In this document: positions 35,835 to 48,080 of the stretch, piece by piece | How positions within the stretch are numbered: the stretch's first letter is position 1 | How the letters are laid out: each line of letters starts with the position of its first letter | Source: Paralithodes platypus | Taxonomy: Eukaryota; Arthropoda; Malacostraca; Decapoda; Lithodidae | Assembly: GCA_032716605.1 (NCBI GenBank) | Contig: CM064519.1 | Span: 31,559,438 to 31,623,437 of the forward strand | Reading direction: 5' to 3' | Length of the DNA stretch: 64,000 nucleotides | Translations under genes and position numbers: made by a program | Notes under the pieces: generated by a model | Databases searched by the model: none | Seen by the model: only the letters and a program-made list of their open reading frames with translations | What the model was told of the DNA's origin: nothing

Positions 35835-36030
35835 GCCATAACTCTGGTAACAGAGTTGTAGATAGGTGGAATAGGCTACCAAGTGCTATAGTGGGATAAA
35901 AAACGATAGAGAGCTTTAAGATAACATTATATAGACATATGGACGAGATGGGTTGGGTGTGAGGGGATTTGCCTTGTGTGGGCCAATCGGCTTTCTACAG
36001 ACTCCCATTTTCTTATGTTCTTATGTACTG
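35835..36030 (+). mobile_element. CR1-like 3' terminal fragment
   Basis: GGTAACAGAGTTGTAGATAG through CCCATTTTCTTATGTTCTTATG. About 200 bp of 3' coding end and a shortened UTR. Confidence 0.85.
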
Positions 36031-36429
36031 CTTTAGTAACATTAGTTGTAGATATTTGGAATTGGCAACTGAGTACTATAATGGGATAAACGCAATAGAG
36101 ATAAAATATATTAAAAGTAATATAATACGCGAGACACAAACAAAATGAGTAAGTGAAGAAAGACACATGAAAATGGAGTTCCAGCAACTTCCTATCAGAT
36201 GCCTATGAGGCCTCCCCTGGATAGTTCCCTGATCGATTCGTGCTTGCCTACAATATTCCCAATTTATGAAATAGGTCTACCATATCAAAAAGTGTAATCA
36301 GTTAATGATAGCTTGTAATGTATCAAATTGAATTGGTTTCTGTATTATTTAAGTACAACAACAACAACAAAAACAGTGGGGAATGGGCCTGAGTACATAC
36401 ATACATGTATGTATAGCATACATACATAC

Positions 36430-36669
36430 AGTATATGTATGTACCCAGGCAAATACCCCATAGCTGGGAGTGGCCTACTCGAGAAAGAGCCCGAACAGAA
36501 ACAAAATTTAATGTTCCAATTCCTTGGGTCTGGGACCACTTTCGCGTTCCCTCACCCCTTTCTCGGTCTCGTCTAGTAGGTGAATTTTACAGGATGAGGA
36601 GGAATCCTAGCCTCCCGCCCTCGAAGTAAGAATAGTAGTACAGGAAAATAGACAAACAAAAACGGCTAA
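36430..36669 (-). repeat. dispersed repeat family D, copy 3 (first part)
   Basis: ATACCCCATAGCTGGGAGTG, TCTCGTCTAGTAGGTGAATT and AGGAGGAATCCTAGCC match copy 2 reversed. The second part resumes at 38507, beyond the inserted transposon. Confidence 0.8.
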
Positions 36670-38503
36670 AGCCACTTTCACCCATTCACGATGTTGGTCC
36701 CGATGTAACCCGATTTGAATATCGGGATACAACGTGGTGCAATCCCCAACGTGTGTCGGAGTCGTCGGGGAGCGTCGTGTTACCGACAGTGCTTCGGATT
36801 AGGGGAGTATTCTGACAACACTATAAATACGCACATGATGAATAAATAAAGACCTGATATGGTATACGGTAGGCCTATACCGTATATACCGTATATAATA
36901 TTCCATAATCAACTTATATCAAACGAGTTAATAAGTTCAAATGAAAAATCAGTGTACCGGTATGATTACCGAAACACGTGTGTGTTAATTGTCGAGTGAG
37001 TGTGTGTGCGTGTGCGTGTGTGTGTGTTATTATTCTTGTGTGGCTATATCGACCGCCACTGATACACGGTATGCAATAAATGTTATTATAATGCTCTATG
37101 GAATTGAATTTCATTTGACCTAATACAGTAGTGTTTATAATAGTAAAAGCCAAAGGATATACTAAGTGTTATTGATTAATTTAACACAAGGTAGTGTTTG
37201 TGTGGGTGGATGGGTTTAGATAGAGGAGATTGTTCCTGTGTTTTCGACGATTCCATCCTTACACAAGCTATGTTTATATCAATCCTTTTGCACAAGATAG
37301 GTTTATATCAATACATTTTACCTTCCACAATTAGAGAAAATATGATTCATCACGAAGTGTAGCCTACCTGTGGAGATTAAACGCACTGTTATATTATATA
37401 CTATATGAGATATACCGGTACCGGTATATCGTTTTTTTATCGTTATTTTGATTTTCATACTAAATCACAATTTTTTTTCCGCTGAACATGATGGCGGTGT
37501 TTAGAATATGCTATCATCAATATTGGATTTTATAGAAATAAATTAATATATAACGATAGTTTTTTGTTTTTATAGAATCCCAGCCGCACCAAAATATTCG
37601 CTCTCAATTGGTTTTCACCCATAATATTTTTTTTTTTTTTTTTTTTTTTTTTGAACGGCAAGAGGAAAGGTTATTATACAAGATTTCAACAAAACAATAA
37701 CTAAAAATAATAATATGTGGAATTTCACCGTAGGTGAAGGTTACTGTTCAGTCCGCCCATACTTTTCCTCCCCATTTTCATCGATAAAATGTGGGACAAT
37801 GAATATTCTGTATCAAGTGATATATAGGATTTTTCATTAGCTTTCTAATGGTACATATATGGCCAATGTACGATCAAAACTTTAATTTTTCCTGAATATT
37901 TTTTGTCCGTCGCCGCTGTCACCCACTGGTAAATATATTTGCTTCACTTCATGGTCTATTTTCATATAATTTAACGTTCGATACAGTTTTTAGATATTAA
38001 TTTCGTATATCGGCAATGAATACAGATTGTTATTTACGAAAAAAAAAAATGATTTTATATAAACAATTTCATACGCCTATACCTTACAAAGAAATAATTC
38101 GACCTTATCTTACCTTAAACTTGACCGTTGAACGTTGAACGAAATACCTATAACACCATATGTATTGACGATATCTGTCAGGCTGCCTGACGTTGTGGCG
38201 TCGTCCTCGTCGGGTCAGCCACGTGTCACCATCATAAGTCCATCGCCCCTCGTCGTGTTCCCCTCGTGCCACGTCGGGGTACGTCGGGGTACGGTTTTGA
38301 CCGGAATTTTGACTGTTACAGCATTGACGTGGCGCCGTCGTGTTGCAACCGTGGTACCATCTGGCTCGTCGTGGCTACGACGTGTCACCGTCGAGGCTTC
38401 GTCGTCGTCAAACGCCTACATCTTGTCACTGTCACTGCCGATGTACCAATTTGTGTACCTCGGGGCACATCGGGACCAATATCGTGAATGTGTGAAAGTG
38501 GCT
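36670..38503. mobile_element. 1,834-bp non-autonomous DNA transposon with TIRs, TAA duplication
   Basis: The ends read AGCCACTTTCACCCATTCAC inward from the left and the near-identical AGCCACTTTCACACATTCAC inward from the right. TIR similarity continues to about 40 nt (GATxTTGGTCCCGATGT). TAA at 36667-36669 and 38504-38506 flank it. The empty site is preserved in family D copy 2 (ACTAAGGTTGGG), which confirms the insertion. The interior has no transposase. The right 320 bp are CpG-rich with many CGTCG/CGACG words. A 3-bp TWA duplication fits PIF/Harbinger-type elements, but family assignment is tentative. Confidence 0.85.
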
Positions 38504-38506
38504 TAA

Positions 38507-38556
38507 GGTTGTGTAGCGGATGCCAAACCTCACTCTGGACAGGACCAGCCCTCAGT
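38507..38556 (-). repeat. dispersed repeat family D, copy 3 (second part)
   Basis: CAAACCTCACTCTGGACAGG followed by ACCAGCCCTCAGTA is the reverse complement of the family 5' end. Confidence 0.8.
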
Positions 38557-39345
38557 ATGTAAATTATATAAAAAACAGTAAAATAAATTATCCCTACTAA
38601 ATAAATATACTGTGTCATTAAGTGTAATCAATAAATAATAGCATCTTTACGGGTAAAAAAGTGGCCTGGAGGTAGCTAATATGGCCGACTTGAGTGTATC
38701 TCACTCATATGACCTCACTACACTCTCCTGGATTAGCCAGCCCTGCAGACACCACCTCTGTTTCTTTCTTGATTAAAATTATGCTCTCACTAGCTACTCC
38801 AATCACAGGACACCTAAGACCGAACACTTTGTTTCTTAATATACAATAATGAACTGAAAACATCAATATGGGTTGTATATATATGAGCTATGGTAGGTTA
38901 ATTATTAGATTGTGTTAGGTATAGCGCAAAACTAATGATAAGCAATATTTTAGGTTACTTGATATATCACTAATGACAATAATCTAGGTTAGATATAGGA
39001 TAAGATTATGTTTTTGTTTTTTTTCTATGTGAGTAAGTGAGACAAAAGGCAGAACTGCCTGTAGCGAGTGCCTCCCCCATAGTTGAAAGAGTGACAGGGC
39101 CGAAATCAAGGGAATTTCGAGTCCAAATGCCTGGACACGCGGAGTTTGAAGCAATTTAAGTCATAGGAGGAGGGAAAGACTTATGATAGGCCGTATTATA
39201 GGTTATATAATGTCATGATGTACGAAACATAAGTAATGACTAACTAAAGATAAAATTAGGCATAATGTATCATTCATATTTGGCAGTGTTTTAGGTAAGA
39301 TTTGACATATGGAGTAGCAACTTGATCATAAGAAGGAATAACACT
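38557..39345. other. no gene recognised
   Basis: AT-rich. No repeat family could be assigned. Confidence 0.45.
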
Positions 39346-39685
39346 TTAAAGTCAGGTTTTTAGTTTCCTCCCTAGACCTCCATTAAACATAAAAACAATT
39401 CCCCCAAGATTTCCTTTCTTGATAAATGTGTACATTTTTCGGTTAAAAAAAAAATCCCGGTCGAAGGCTGGTTCCTCTTAAATTACAGGCTCGCTATAGC
39501 TCGCCAGCCAAACATCGACACCTAAATGGCACGATAGGTCTTAAAATCGACAGAAATTAAGTGAGAGGTCTTAAAATCGCTAAACTAATGGGGCGAACGT
39601 CTCGGAATATCAAAACTAATGGGACAGAACATGAGTGAGAAGGGGGTCCAAAAAAAATATAGCTCAAGTGAAAATCTCCCCTTAA
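39346..39685 (-). mobile_element. TTAA-type MITE, type II, diverged copy
   Basis: TTAA at 39346-39349 and 39682-39685. Contains TACAGGCTCGCTATAGCTCG, ATCGACACCTAAATGGC and TCTTAAAATCG blocks, the reverse complement of type II core sequence. Confidence 0.75.
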
Positions 39686-39879
39686 GTTTAACTGACTAGT
39701 GACTGGCTGTGACAATGGCTGGGCTGGTATACTTGTTTTATACGTATGCCAGTTCTCACTCTTGTACGAAGCTGGCGTATGTATATATATCTTCCGTATC
39801 TTGTTCTTAATTGTATTAATTCAGTTTCATATTTATCTGTAATGTATGTATCCATTATTTCCCTTGTTTCCAAAATTCC

Positions 39880-40810
39880 TCTCCTCTTAGCTCCCTCTAT
39901 CTCCTTCCCTATCCACTACTCTCCTATTCAGTCAAGCATATCCCAAAATTACACATTCTTCGCTTCCCTTTTCATTGTCAGTCTCTTGTCCCTCTGTCCC
40001 CCCTCGCTAACATTCTCCCTTTCCTGTTCCATTTTTTCCACTCCCATTGCTGCCACTCCCCTTTCTCTATCGGGCCCTTTTAGTCCACGTGCCTGGGTAA
40101 AAGGGGGGCAGCTGACGGGGCCGACCTCTTGCCCTCTGCGCCCGTGTTTCATAACCTTTTGCCGTATAGGTTCTCCCTTTCCCGTTCGTCCCTCCACGTT
40201 TGCTGTCCTATTCTTCTTCGCCCTAACCATCCGCTTATTCTCTCCATCCTCTCTCTATTCTCACTCGTTCATCCATCCGCTCTCTACCACCCCATCTCAT
40301 TTATTTTATGTTCAGTCCTATTCTTCTTCGCCCCAATCATCCGTGTATTCTCTCTTTTTTTTCAGCCTCTCCCTATTCTCATTCTCTCCATCCTCTCTCT
40401 ATTCTCACTCGTTCCTCCATCCCCTCTCTACCACCCCATCTCCTGTATTTTATTTTCAGTCCTATTCTTCTTCGCCCTAATCATCCGCGTATTCTCTCTT
40501 TTTATCAACCTCTCCCTATTCTCACTCGTTCCTCCATCTCCTCTCTGCCACCCCATCTCCATTTGTTTATGTCTTCCCCCACACTATCTATCCTCTCTTT
40601 GCTATCCTTCCCTTCCACACCCTTCTTTATCCTTCCCTTCCACACACTTCTCTTTCTATTTTTCTTTTTCTTTTCCTTCCTCCCTATCGTTTCCACATTC
40701 CATGCCTTTCTTCCTTCTTCCCTTCCCCTTCTATCGCTTCCCCTTCCTTCTCTTTCCCTTCTTTCTTCTCCCTCTTCTGTCGCGTTCTCCCCTACCCCTC
40801 CCTCTCCCAT
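39880..40810 (+). repeat. pyrimidine-rich region with 110-143-bp tandem repeat
   Basis: Three copies starting CCTATTCTTCTTCGCCC lie at 40207, 40317 and 40460, each ending near CTACCACCCCATCTC. The plus strand is strongly C+T rich. The 244-, 247- and 169-residue frames are low complexity. Confidence 0.8.
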
Positions 40811-41049
40811 GGCTTAACGCAAATGCAAAACAGAGGGAAATTATAATAAGGTCTGTGTATGGTGGGAAGTGAAAATATTACAGCCGGAATATGGAAAGGC
40901 ACCCCATGATATGAATTGGAATTGCTTTTATGAAAATTGCTCTTGCATAAAATTGTTATTGATAGAATGCATAATTTATATGTTTCATTTTAATTATTAA
41001 ACTATATTGATTTTTATGGTGTGTACTGTAGTTTAGCATAACTTGTATA

Positions 41050-41130
41050 ATTATTACTATTAGTTTTACTATTATTATTGTTATTGTTATTATTATTATT
41101 ATTATTATTATTAGTAGTAGTAGTTTAAAT
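41050..41130. repeat. (ATT)n and related low-complexity DNA
   Basis: TTATTATTATT runs just before a CR1 tail. Confidence 0.85.
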
Positions 41131-41830
41131 ATCATTAAGAACATAAGAACATAAGAAAATGGGAGTCTGCAAAAAGCCGATCGGCCCATACAAGGCAGAT
41201 CCCTGTCACACCCAACCCCAATTACAAGGCCCAATCATGGACCCATCTCACTATAATACCCTGAGTACTGACCGCACCAAAACGGTTAGAGATTAACACA
41301 AGATTACGGGGGTCTGCTGAGCGCCGATTGGCCCACACCTGGTAGATCCACCTCACACCCAACCCATCTCGTCCATATGCCTATCCAATTTTATCTTAAA
41401 GCTCCCTATAGCTCTTGATCCCACTATATCACTTGGTAGCCTATTCCACCCATCTACAACTCTGTTACCAAACCAATATTTGCCTATTTCTTTTCTGAAT
41501 CGAAATTTATCTAATTTGAAACCATTTGTACGAGTTATTTCGCTATCACTGAGCTTTAGTACATTGTTCATGTCTCCTTTATTAATTCCACTAACCCACT
41601 TGAATACCTCTATCATGTCACCTCTAACTCTGCGTCTCTCTAACGAATGTAAGCCTAATTTCTTCAACCTTTCTACATACGGAAGATTTCTAATATTATG
41701 GATCATTTTTGTCATTCTACGTTGTACTCTCTCCAATGAATCTATGTCCATTCTGTAATAAGGACACCAAAATTGAACAGCATAATCCATAATTATGGGG
41801 TCTCACTAATGACAAGTAAAGTTTTAAGAT
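41131..41830 (-). mobile_element. CR1-like copy, 3' half of an interrupted element
   Basis: From the AAGAACAT tail through the 3' UTR and a 145-residue RT C-terminal frame (41790-41353) to AAGTTTTAAGAT. Its 5' continuation resumes at 43472, after a plus-strand copy. Confidence 0.85.
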
Positions 41831-41839
41831 GAGATCGAT

Positions 41840-43470
41840 TTAAGATAAACTGGTCCTGATGAGGTATATGCTAGAGTATTAAAAGAATGCAGAGATGAGT
41901 TAAGTTACCCATTAACATTTATATTTAACAAGTCATTAGAAACAGGTATAGTTCCAGAAGCTTGGAAGCTTGCAAATGTAGTTCCGATTTTCAAAAAAGG
42001 TGATCAATCAATAGCATCCAATTACCGTCCCATTAGTCTCACTTCAATCATAGGAAAGCTACTAGAGTCAATTATTGCTAGGAAAATGAGAAACCACTTA
42101 GATACATTTAACTTAATCAATTATTCTCAGCATGGATTCACTCAGGGACGGTCTTGCCTTACTAATTTGCTTAGTTTTTCTCAGAGGTATATGAAGCAGT
42201 AGATAATGACAAGTCATATGATATTATATATTTAGATTTCAGTAAAGCTTTCGACAGAGTCGCTCATGAGAGATTGATGAGAAAGGTTGAGGCACATGGA
42301 ATAGGTGGGGCGTTGTTAGAATGGATTAGGTCATGGCTAATTGGTAGGAAGCAGAGAGTCAGCATAAATGGTACCAAGTTAGAATGGGGAGCAGTCAAAA
42401 GTGGTGTCCCCCAGGGATCTGTATTAGGTCCTCTGTTTTTTATTATATACATAAATGACCTTGATTTAGGTATAACTAGTAGGATAAGTAAATTTGCAGA
42501 CGATACCAAAATGGGGAGACAAATTGATTCAGATAGAGAAGTAGAGTGTCTGCAAAGGGATACATTACACGAATGGTCAGTAAATTGGCAGATGAAGTTT
42601 AACATTGACAAATGCAAGGTATTAAAGATAGGGAAGATGCATACAAATGTTAAATATAAACTAGCTAATATGGAATTAGAAAACTCAGACTGTGAGAAAG
42701 ATCTAGGTGTGTTTGTTAGCAATGATTTGAAGCCTAGAAAACAATGTATAAGCGTTCGTAACAAGGCAAACAGGATTCTCGGGTTCATATCTAGGAGTGT
42801 GAGTAACAGAACTGCTGATGTTATCTTAAAACTTTACTTGTCATTAGTGAGACCCCATATGGATTATGCTGTTCAATGTTGGTGTCCTTATTACAGAATG
42901 GACATAGATTCATTGGAGAGAGTATAACGTACAATGACAAAAATTATCCATAATATTAGAAATTTTCCGTATGAAGAAAGGTTGAGGAAGTTAGGCTTAC
43001 ATTCGTTAGAGAGACGCAGAGTTAGAGGGGATATGATAGAGGTATTCAAGTGGGTTAGTGGGATTAATAAAGGGGACATGAAAAATTTACTAAAGCTCAG
43101 TGATAACGAAAGAACTCTTACAAATGGTTTCAAATTAGATATATTTCGTTTCAGAAAAGATATAGACAAATATTGGTTTGGTAACAGAGTTGTAGATGTG
43201 TGGAATAGGTTACCAAGTGATATAGTGGGATCAAGAACGATAGGGAGCTTTAAGATAAAATTAGATAGGCATATGGACGAGATGGGTTGGGTGTGAGGGG
43301 GATCTACCAGACCCCGTAATCTTGTGTTAATCCCTGACCATTTTGGTAGGGGCAGTTCTCAAGGTATTAGTGAGTTGGGCCTATAATTGGGGTTGGGTGT
43401 GACAGGGATCTGCCTTGTATGGGCCGATCGGCTTTTTGAAGACTCCCATTTTCTTATGTTCTTATGTTCT
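41840..43470 (+). mobile_element. CR1-like copy inserted into a minus-strand copy
   Basis: The RT reads from the PDEVYAR region to the 3' tail with defects. Near 42178 a T is missing relative to sister copies. About 42555 a two-codon deletion precedes the EWSVNWQMK region. At 42925 a TAA stop follows SLERV. FADDT is kept (in frame 42274-42927) and the C-terminal frame is 42934-43296. It is flanked on both sides by TTAAGAT-type sequence, a likely target-site duplication. Confidence 0.85.
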
Positions 43471-43471
43471 T

Positions 43472-44012
43472 AAGATAATATCAGCAGTTCTGTTACTCCC
43501 ACTCCTAGATATGAACCCGAGAATCCTGTTTGCCTTGTTACGAACGCTTATACATTGTTTTCTAGGCTTCAAATCATTGCTAACAAAAACACATAGATCT
43601 TTCTCACAGTCTGAGTTTTCTAATTCCATATTAGCTAGAATATATTTAAAAATTTGTATGCATCTTCCCTATCTTTTAATACCTTGCATTTGTCAATGTT
43701 AAACTTCATCTGCCATTGTACTGACCATTCGTGTAAGGTATCTATATCCCTTTGCAGACACTCTATATCTCTAACTGAATCAATTTTCTCCCCATTTTGG
43801 TATCGTCTGCAAATTTACTTATCCTACTAGTTATACCTAAATCAAGGTCATTTATGTATATAACAACAGAGGACCTAATACAGATCCCTGGGGGACACCA
43901 ATCTTGACTGATCCCCATTCTGACTTAGTACCATTTATGCTGACTCTCTGCTTCATACCAATTAGCCATGACCTAATCCATCCAAACAACGCCCCACCTA
44001 TTCCATGTGCCT
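43472..44012 (-). mobile_element. CR1-like copy, 5' remainder of the interrupted element
   Basis: Reverse complement of the RT middle, from GACAAATGC and FADDT-equivalent sequence to the CTCAACCTT boundary. There it is cut by the next element's tail. Confidence 0.82.
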
Positions 44013-45952
44013 CAACCTTAGAACATAAGAACATAAGAAAATGGGATTCTGCAGAAAGCCGATTGGCCTAAGCAAGGCAGATCCCTGTCCCACACAACCC
44101 CAATTCAATTACAAAGCCCAATTATAGGCTTCACACTCTAATACCCTGAGGATCATCTTACCAAAACGGTTAGAGATTAACGCAGGATTATGGGGGTCTG
44201 CAGAGCGCTGATTGGCTTAACCCGGCTGATCCCCCTTCACACCCAACCCTTCTCGTCCATATGCTTATCCAATTTTATCTTAAAGCTCTCTACAGTTTTA
44301 GATCCCACTATAGCACTTGGTAGTCCATTCCACCCATCTACAACTCTGTTACCAAACCAATATTTGCCTATATCTTTTCTGAAACGAAATTTATCTAATT
44401 TGAAACCATTGGTACGAGTTCTTTCGCTATCACTGAGCTTTAGTACATTTGTCATGTCCCCTTTGTTAATCCCACTAACCCACTTGAACACCTCTATCAT
44501 ATCCCCTCTAACTCTGCGTCTCTCTAACGAATGTAAACCTAATTTCTTCAACCTTTCTTCATACGAAAGATTTCTAATATTATGGATCATTTTTGTCATT
44601 CTACGCTGTACTCTCTCCAATGAATCTATGTCCATTCTGTAATAAGGACACCAAAATTGGACAGCATAATCCATATGGGGTCTCACTAATGACAAGTAAA
44701 GTTTTAAGATAACATCAGCAGTTCTGTTACTCACACTCCTAGAGATGAACCCGAGAATCCTGTTTGCCTTATTACGAACGCTTATACACTGTTTCTAGGC
44801 TTCAAATCATTGCTAACAAACACACCTAGATCTTTCTCGCAGTCTGAATTTTCTAATTCTAAATTAGCTAGTTTATATTTAACATTTGTTTGCATCTTCC
44901 CTATCTTTAATACCTTGTATTTGTCAATGTTAAACTTCATCTGCCAATTTACTGACCATTCATGTAAGGTATCTAGATCCCTTTGGAGGCACTCTATATC
45001 GCTATCTGAATCAATTGATCTCCCTATTTTAGTATCGTCTGCGAATTTACTTATCCTACTAGTTATACCTAAATCTAGGTCATTTATGTATATAAGAAAC
45101 AACAGGGGACCTAATACCGATCCCTGGGGGACACCACTTTTGACTGCTCCCCATTCTGACTTGGTACCATTTATGCTGACTCTCTGCTTCCTACCAATTA
45201 GCCATGACCTAATCCATCCTAACAACGCCCCACCTAATCAATGCTTTCAATTCCTTTCTCATCAATCTCTCATGAGGGACTCTGTCGAAAGCTTTACTGA
45301 AATCTAAATATATAATATCATATGACTTGTCATTATCTACTGCTTCATATACCTCTGAGAAAAAACTAAGCAAATTAGTAAGGCAAGAACGTCCCTGAGT
45401 GAATCCATGCTGAGAAGAATTGATTAAGTTAAATGTTTCTAAGTGGTTTCTCATTTTCCTAGCAATAATTGACTCTAGTAGCTTTCCTATGATTGAAGTG
45501 AGACTAATGGGACGGTAATTGGATGCTATTGATTGATCACCTTTTTTGAAAATCGGAACTACATTTGCAAGCTTCCAAGCTTCTGGAACTATACCTGTTT
45601 CTAATGAATTGTTAACAAAAAATATTAATGGTAACTTAACTCATCTCTGCATTCTTATAATACTCTAGCATATACCTCATCGGGACCAGGCGATTTCTGA
45701 GGTTTCAGTCTGTCAATTTCCTTAAGCACATAATTTCTACTTATAGTAACCGTACTTAACCTATTTTCTATACTATCGCTATATACCTTACGGACTTCTG
45801 GAATCTGTGCCAAATTTTCATTAGTGAAAACGGATAGAAACTGACTATTTAATGTACTGCACATTTCTAAATAATTTTCTGTCATTTCTCCAATCGAAGT
45901 TTTAAGGGGGCCTATTTTTCTCTAACTTTAGATTTATATAGCTGGTAAAAAG
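44013..45952 (-). mobile_element. CR1-like copy, RT region with frameshifts
   Basis: A minus-strand copy with tail at 44013 and RT pieces in frames 44734-44237, 45225-44782, 45454-45209 and 45885-45655. These correspond to C-terminus, palm with FADDT, fingers ([13 protein letters not shown]) and pre-RT (SPGPDEVYAR). The breaks are single-base changes plus a rearranged stretch near 45230. It is truncated 5' at about 45952. Confidence 0.85.
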
Positions 45953-46679
45953 ACACATTAATGTGGAACTAATCCCATAACACAGCGTACACATACAGTA
46001 TATGCACAGTAAATTTCAATAACACTGTAGTTGGAAAAAAATTGAGACAGAAGTATTTTGGCCAGTCCATTCTGAGCGCACAATAATTTGTTGGTATAGA
46101 CACCCAATAATTGTCGCTCATGCACCTTTGAATAATTTTGCAATAATTCACAGCTAAGTCAATTATTTACAGTATTATTCATGCAATTTTCTAACTAATT
46201 TCTTCTTCCACACTTGTTAATAATTTGGTATTTAAGCAATGTACTCTAGCTTCCTGTATTTGTTTCTATACCAACATATTCATGCATTTCCTCATTGTCA
46301 AGTTCTTCACTCCATAAAAACGTCATCGCCTGAAAATGGAGATATAGCACCAGTCGTCATATCTTATTCACAATGACATAATAACTCATTCCTTGATAAT
46401 ATTTTTGTCTGCGACGCACCTCAATCCACATCTCTTCCAATTACCATGGAACTAGCCTATTTCCTACAATCTCCCAATTCATCCATTATATTTTCAATCA
46501 CACATATATAATCAGCCCTTTCTTCAATCATTACCGTTTATTGGTTTAGTATAGTTCCATTCTAATTTCACAATATAATAAAATATAATTGAATTCCACC
46601 TTTTTACCCTAAGAGATAAACACTTTTCGATGTGCATCAGCCACACTTTCATTTTAGTTGTCCCCCATTTTAAGTATTG
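45953..46679. other. no gene recognised
   Basis: AT-rich, no repeat assigned. Confidence 0.45.
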
Positions 46680-47058
46680 TTAAGGGGGTGACCTGCTTTT
46701 TTTTATCTCCTTTTCTCTCTTTCTCTGGCTTGTATTCATTCGGCCCCATTCAGCCTACTGTTTTAAGACGTTTATCCCCATCCAGGTGTCAAATTTTTAC
46801 TGGTGAGCGGTAGCAAGCCAGCATTCTTTAAAAACAAATTTGACAGCAGGCCAAATTTGTTAATTTTTCGATAGAAACATTTCTCCGGCGAAGCCGGATT
46901 TCTTCATATAATGCTGGCTCGCTATCGCTCGCCAGGAAGAAATCGACACCAAGATGGGGATAAATGTCTTAAAATAGTTGGCTGAATGGGGCCGAATGGA
47001 TACAAGCCAGAGAAAGAGAGAAAAGGAGAGAAATAAAAAAAAAATGTCACCCCCTTAA
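46680..47058 (+). mobile_element. foldback TTAA MITE type I, copy G (symmetrical ends)
   Basis: 379 bp, TTAA at 46680-46683 and 47055-47058. Both ends are of the GGGGGTGACC type, unlike copies A-F, giving nearly perfect terminal inverted repeats. Confidence 0.9.
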
Positions 47059-47277
47059 GGTCCACAACATATATTATATATTCGCTCATCTAGTCTATAC
47101 ACCTGCCTTCCATCCTTGGGCTCACCATTCACTATCCTCCCACCTTCCAGTCCCTCCCTCCCTCCCAACCCGTGTGCCAGAGGTCAGACATCTGGCTCAG
47201 TCCCCGCTTATGCAAAACAGAGGACGCGTATCCCTAGATTAGGTCACAACAGAAGGGAAGGGGGGCGACGAAGGGGG

Positions 47278-47280
<3 letters not shown>

Positions 47281-47343
<63 letters not shown>
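47281..47343. repeat. (GA)n microsatellite
   Basis: About 60 bp of GA. Confidence 0.95.
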
Positions 47344-47349
<6 letters not shown>

Positions 47350-47468
47350 AAGGGGGTTGCGTCAGCATGTTGTTAAACAGCACAGGTGCGAAAAATATGC
47401 GGCTATTAAACAAGATACAAATTGGAAAGTTGGATGTCTGCCTCTTACGATGATTCTTGGTCTCTTAA

Positions 47469-47849
47469 TTAAGGGGGGTAACCTGCTTTTTGTTATTTCT
47501 GTCCTTTTCTCTCTTTCCCTGGCTTGTATCCATTTGGCCCCATTCAGCCTACTGTTTTAAGACGTTTATCCCCATCCAGGTGTAAAAATTTTACTGGTGA
47601 GCGATAGCGAGTCAGCATTTTATGAAGACATCCGGCTTTGCTGGAGAAATTTGTCTATCGAAAAATGTACAAATTTAGCCTGCTGTCAAACAAAAATAAC
47701 AAATATGCTGGCTCGCTAACGCTCACCAGTAAATTTTTTACACCTGGATGGGGATAAACGTCTTAAAACAGTAGGCTGAATTGGGCCAAATGGATACAAG
47801 ACAGAGAAAGATAGAAAAGGACAGAACAAAAACAGGTCACCCTCCTTAA
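47469..47849 (-). mobile_element. foldback TTAA MITE type I, copy H (symmetrical ends)
   Basis: 381 bp, TTAA at 47469-47472 and 47846-47849. Same sub-type as copy G but in the opposite orientation 410 bp away, so the pair could form a larger inverted repeat. Confidence 0.9.
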
Positions 47850-48080
47850 CCCTCTCCGACATATGACGCGATTTTGAGCTTATTAGGGATACTTTAAAGC
47901 CTTTGTTACCATCAGGGGTATTTAGAAACCTTTAGTTTAGTTACTTTAACCTCTGCAGTTGTCTTTGAGTTAGCTGTGGGCAGAAAACTAATTTTGGAGA
48001 GGTAATTATAAGAGTGAGAGAACTCTATTTCTTATTGCTAATCTGGCAACCTCTGCGTCATATGTGCGTGGAAAGGTTAA
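47846..48080. mobile_element. TTAA-bounded element family IV, copy 1
   Basis: 235 bp, from TTAACCCTCTCCGACATATG to GTGCGTGGAAAGGTTAA. Imperfect terminal inversion around ACATATGACGC. Almost identical to 62235-62469. It shares its left TTAA with foldback copy H. Confidence 0.82.

Noticed and set aside
38135..38506. 123-residue frame rich in Val/Ser/Thr
   Set aside because: It lies in the CpG-rich right end and TIR of the 1.8-kb transposon and shows no transposase motif.
39746..40872. possible secreted or membrane protein genes (244, 247 and 169 residues)
   Set aside because: Sequence is C+T rich and internally repetitive; overlapping frames are open at once, which is a composition effect.
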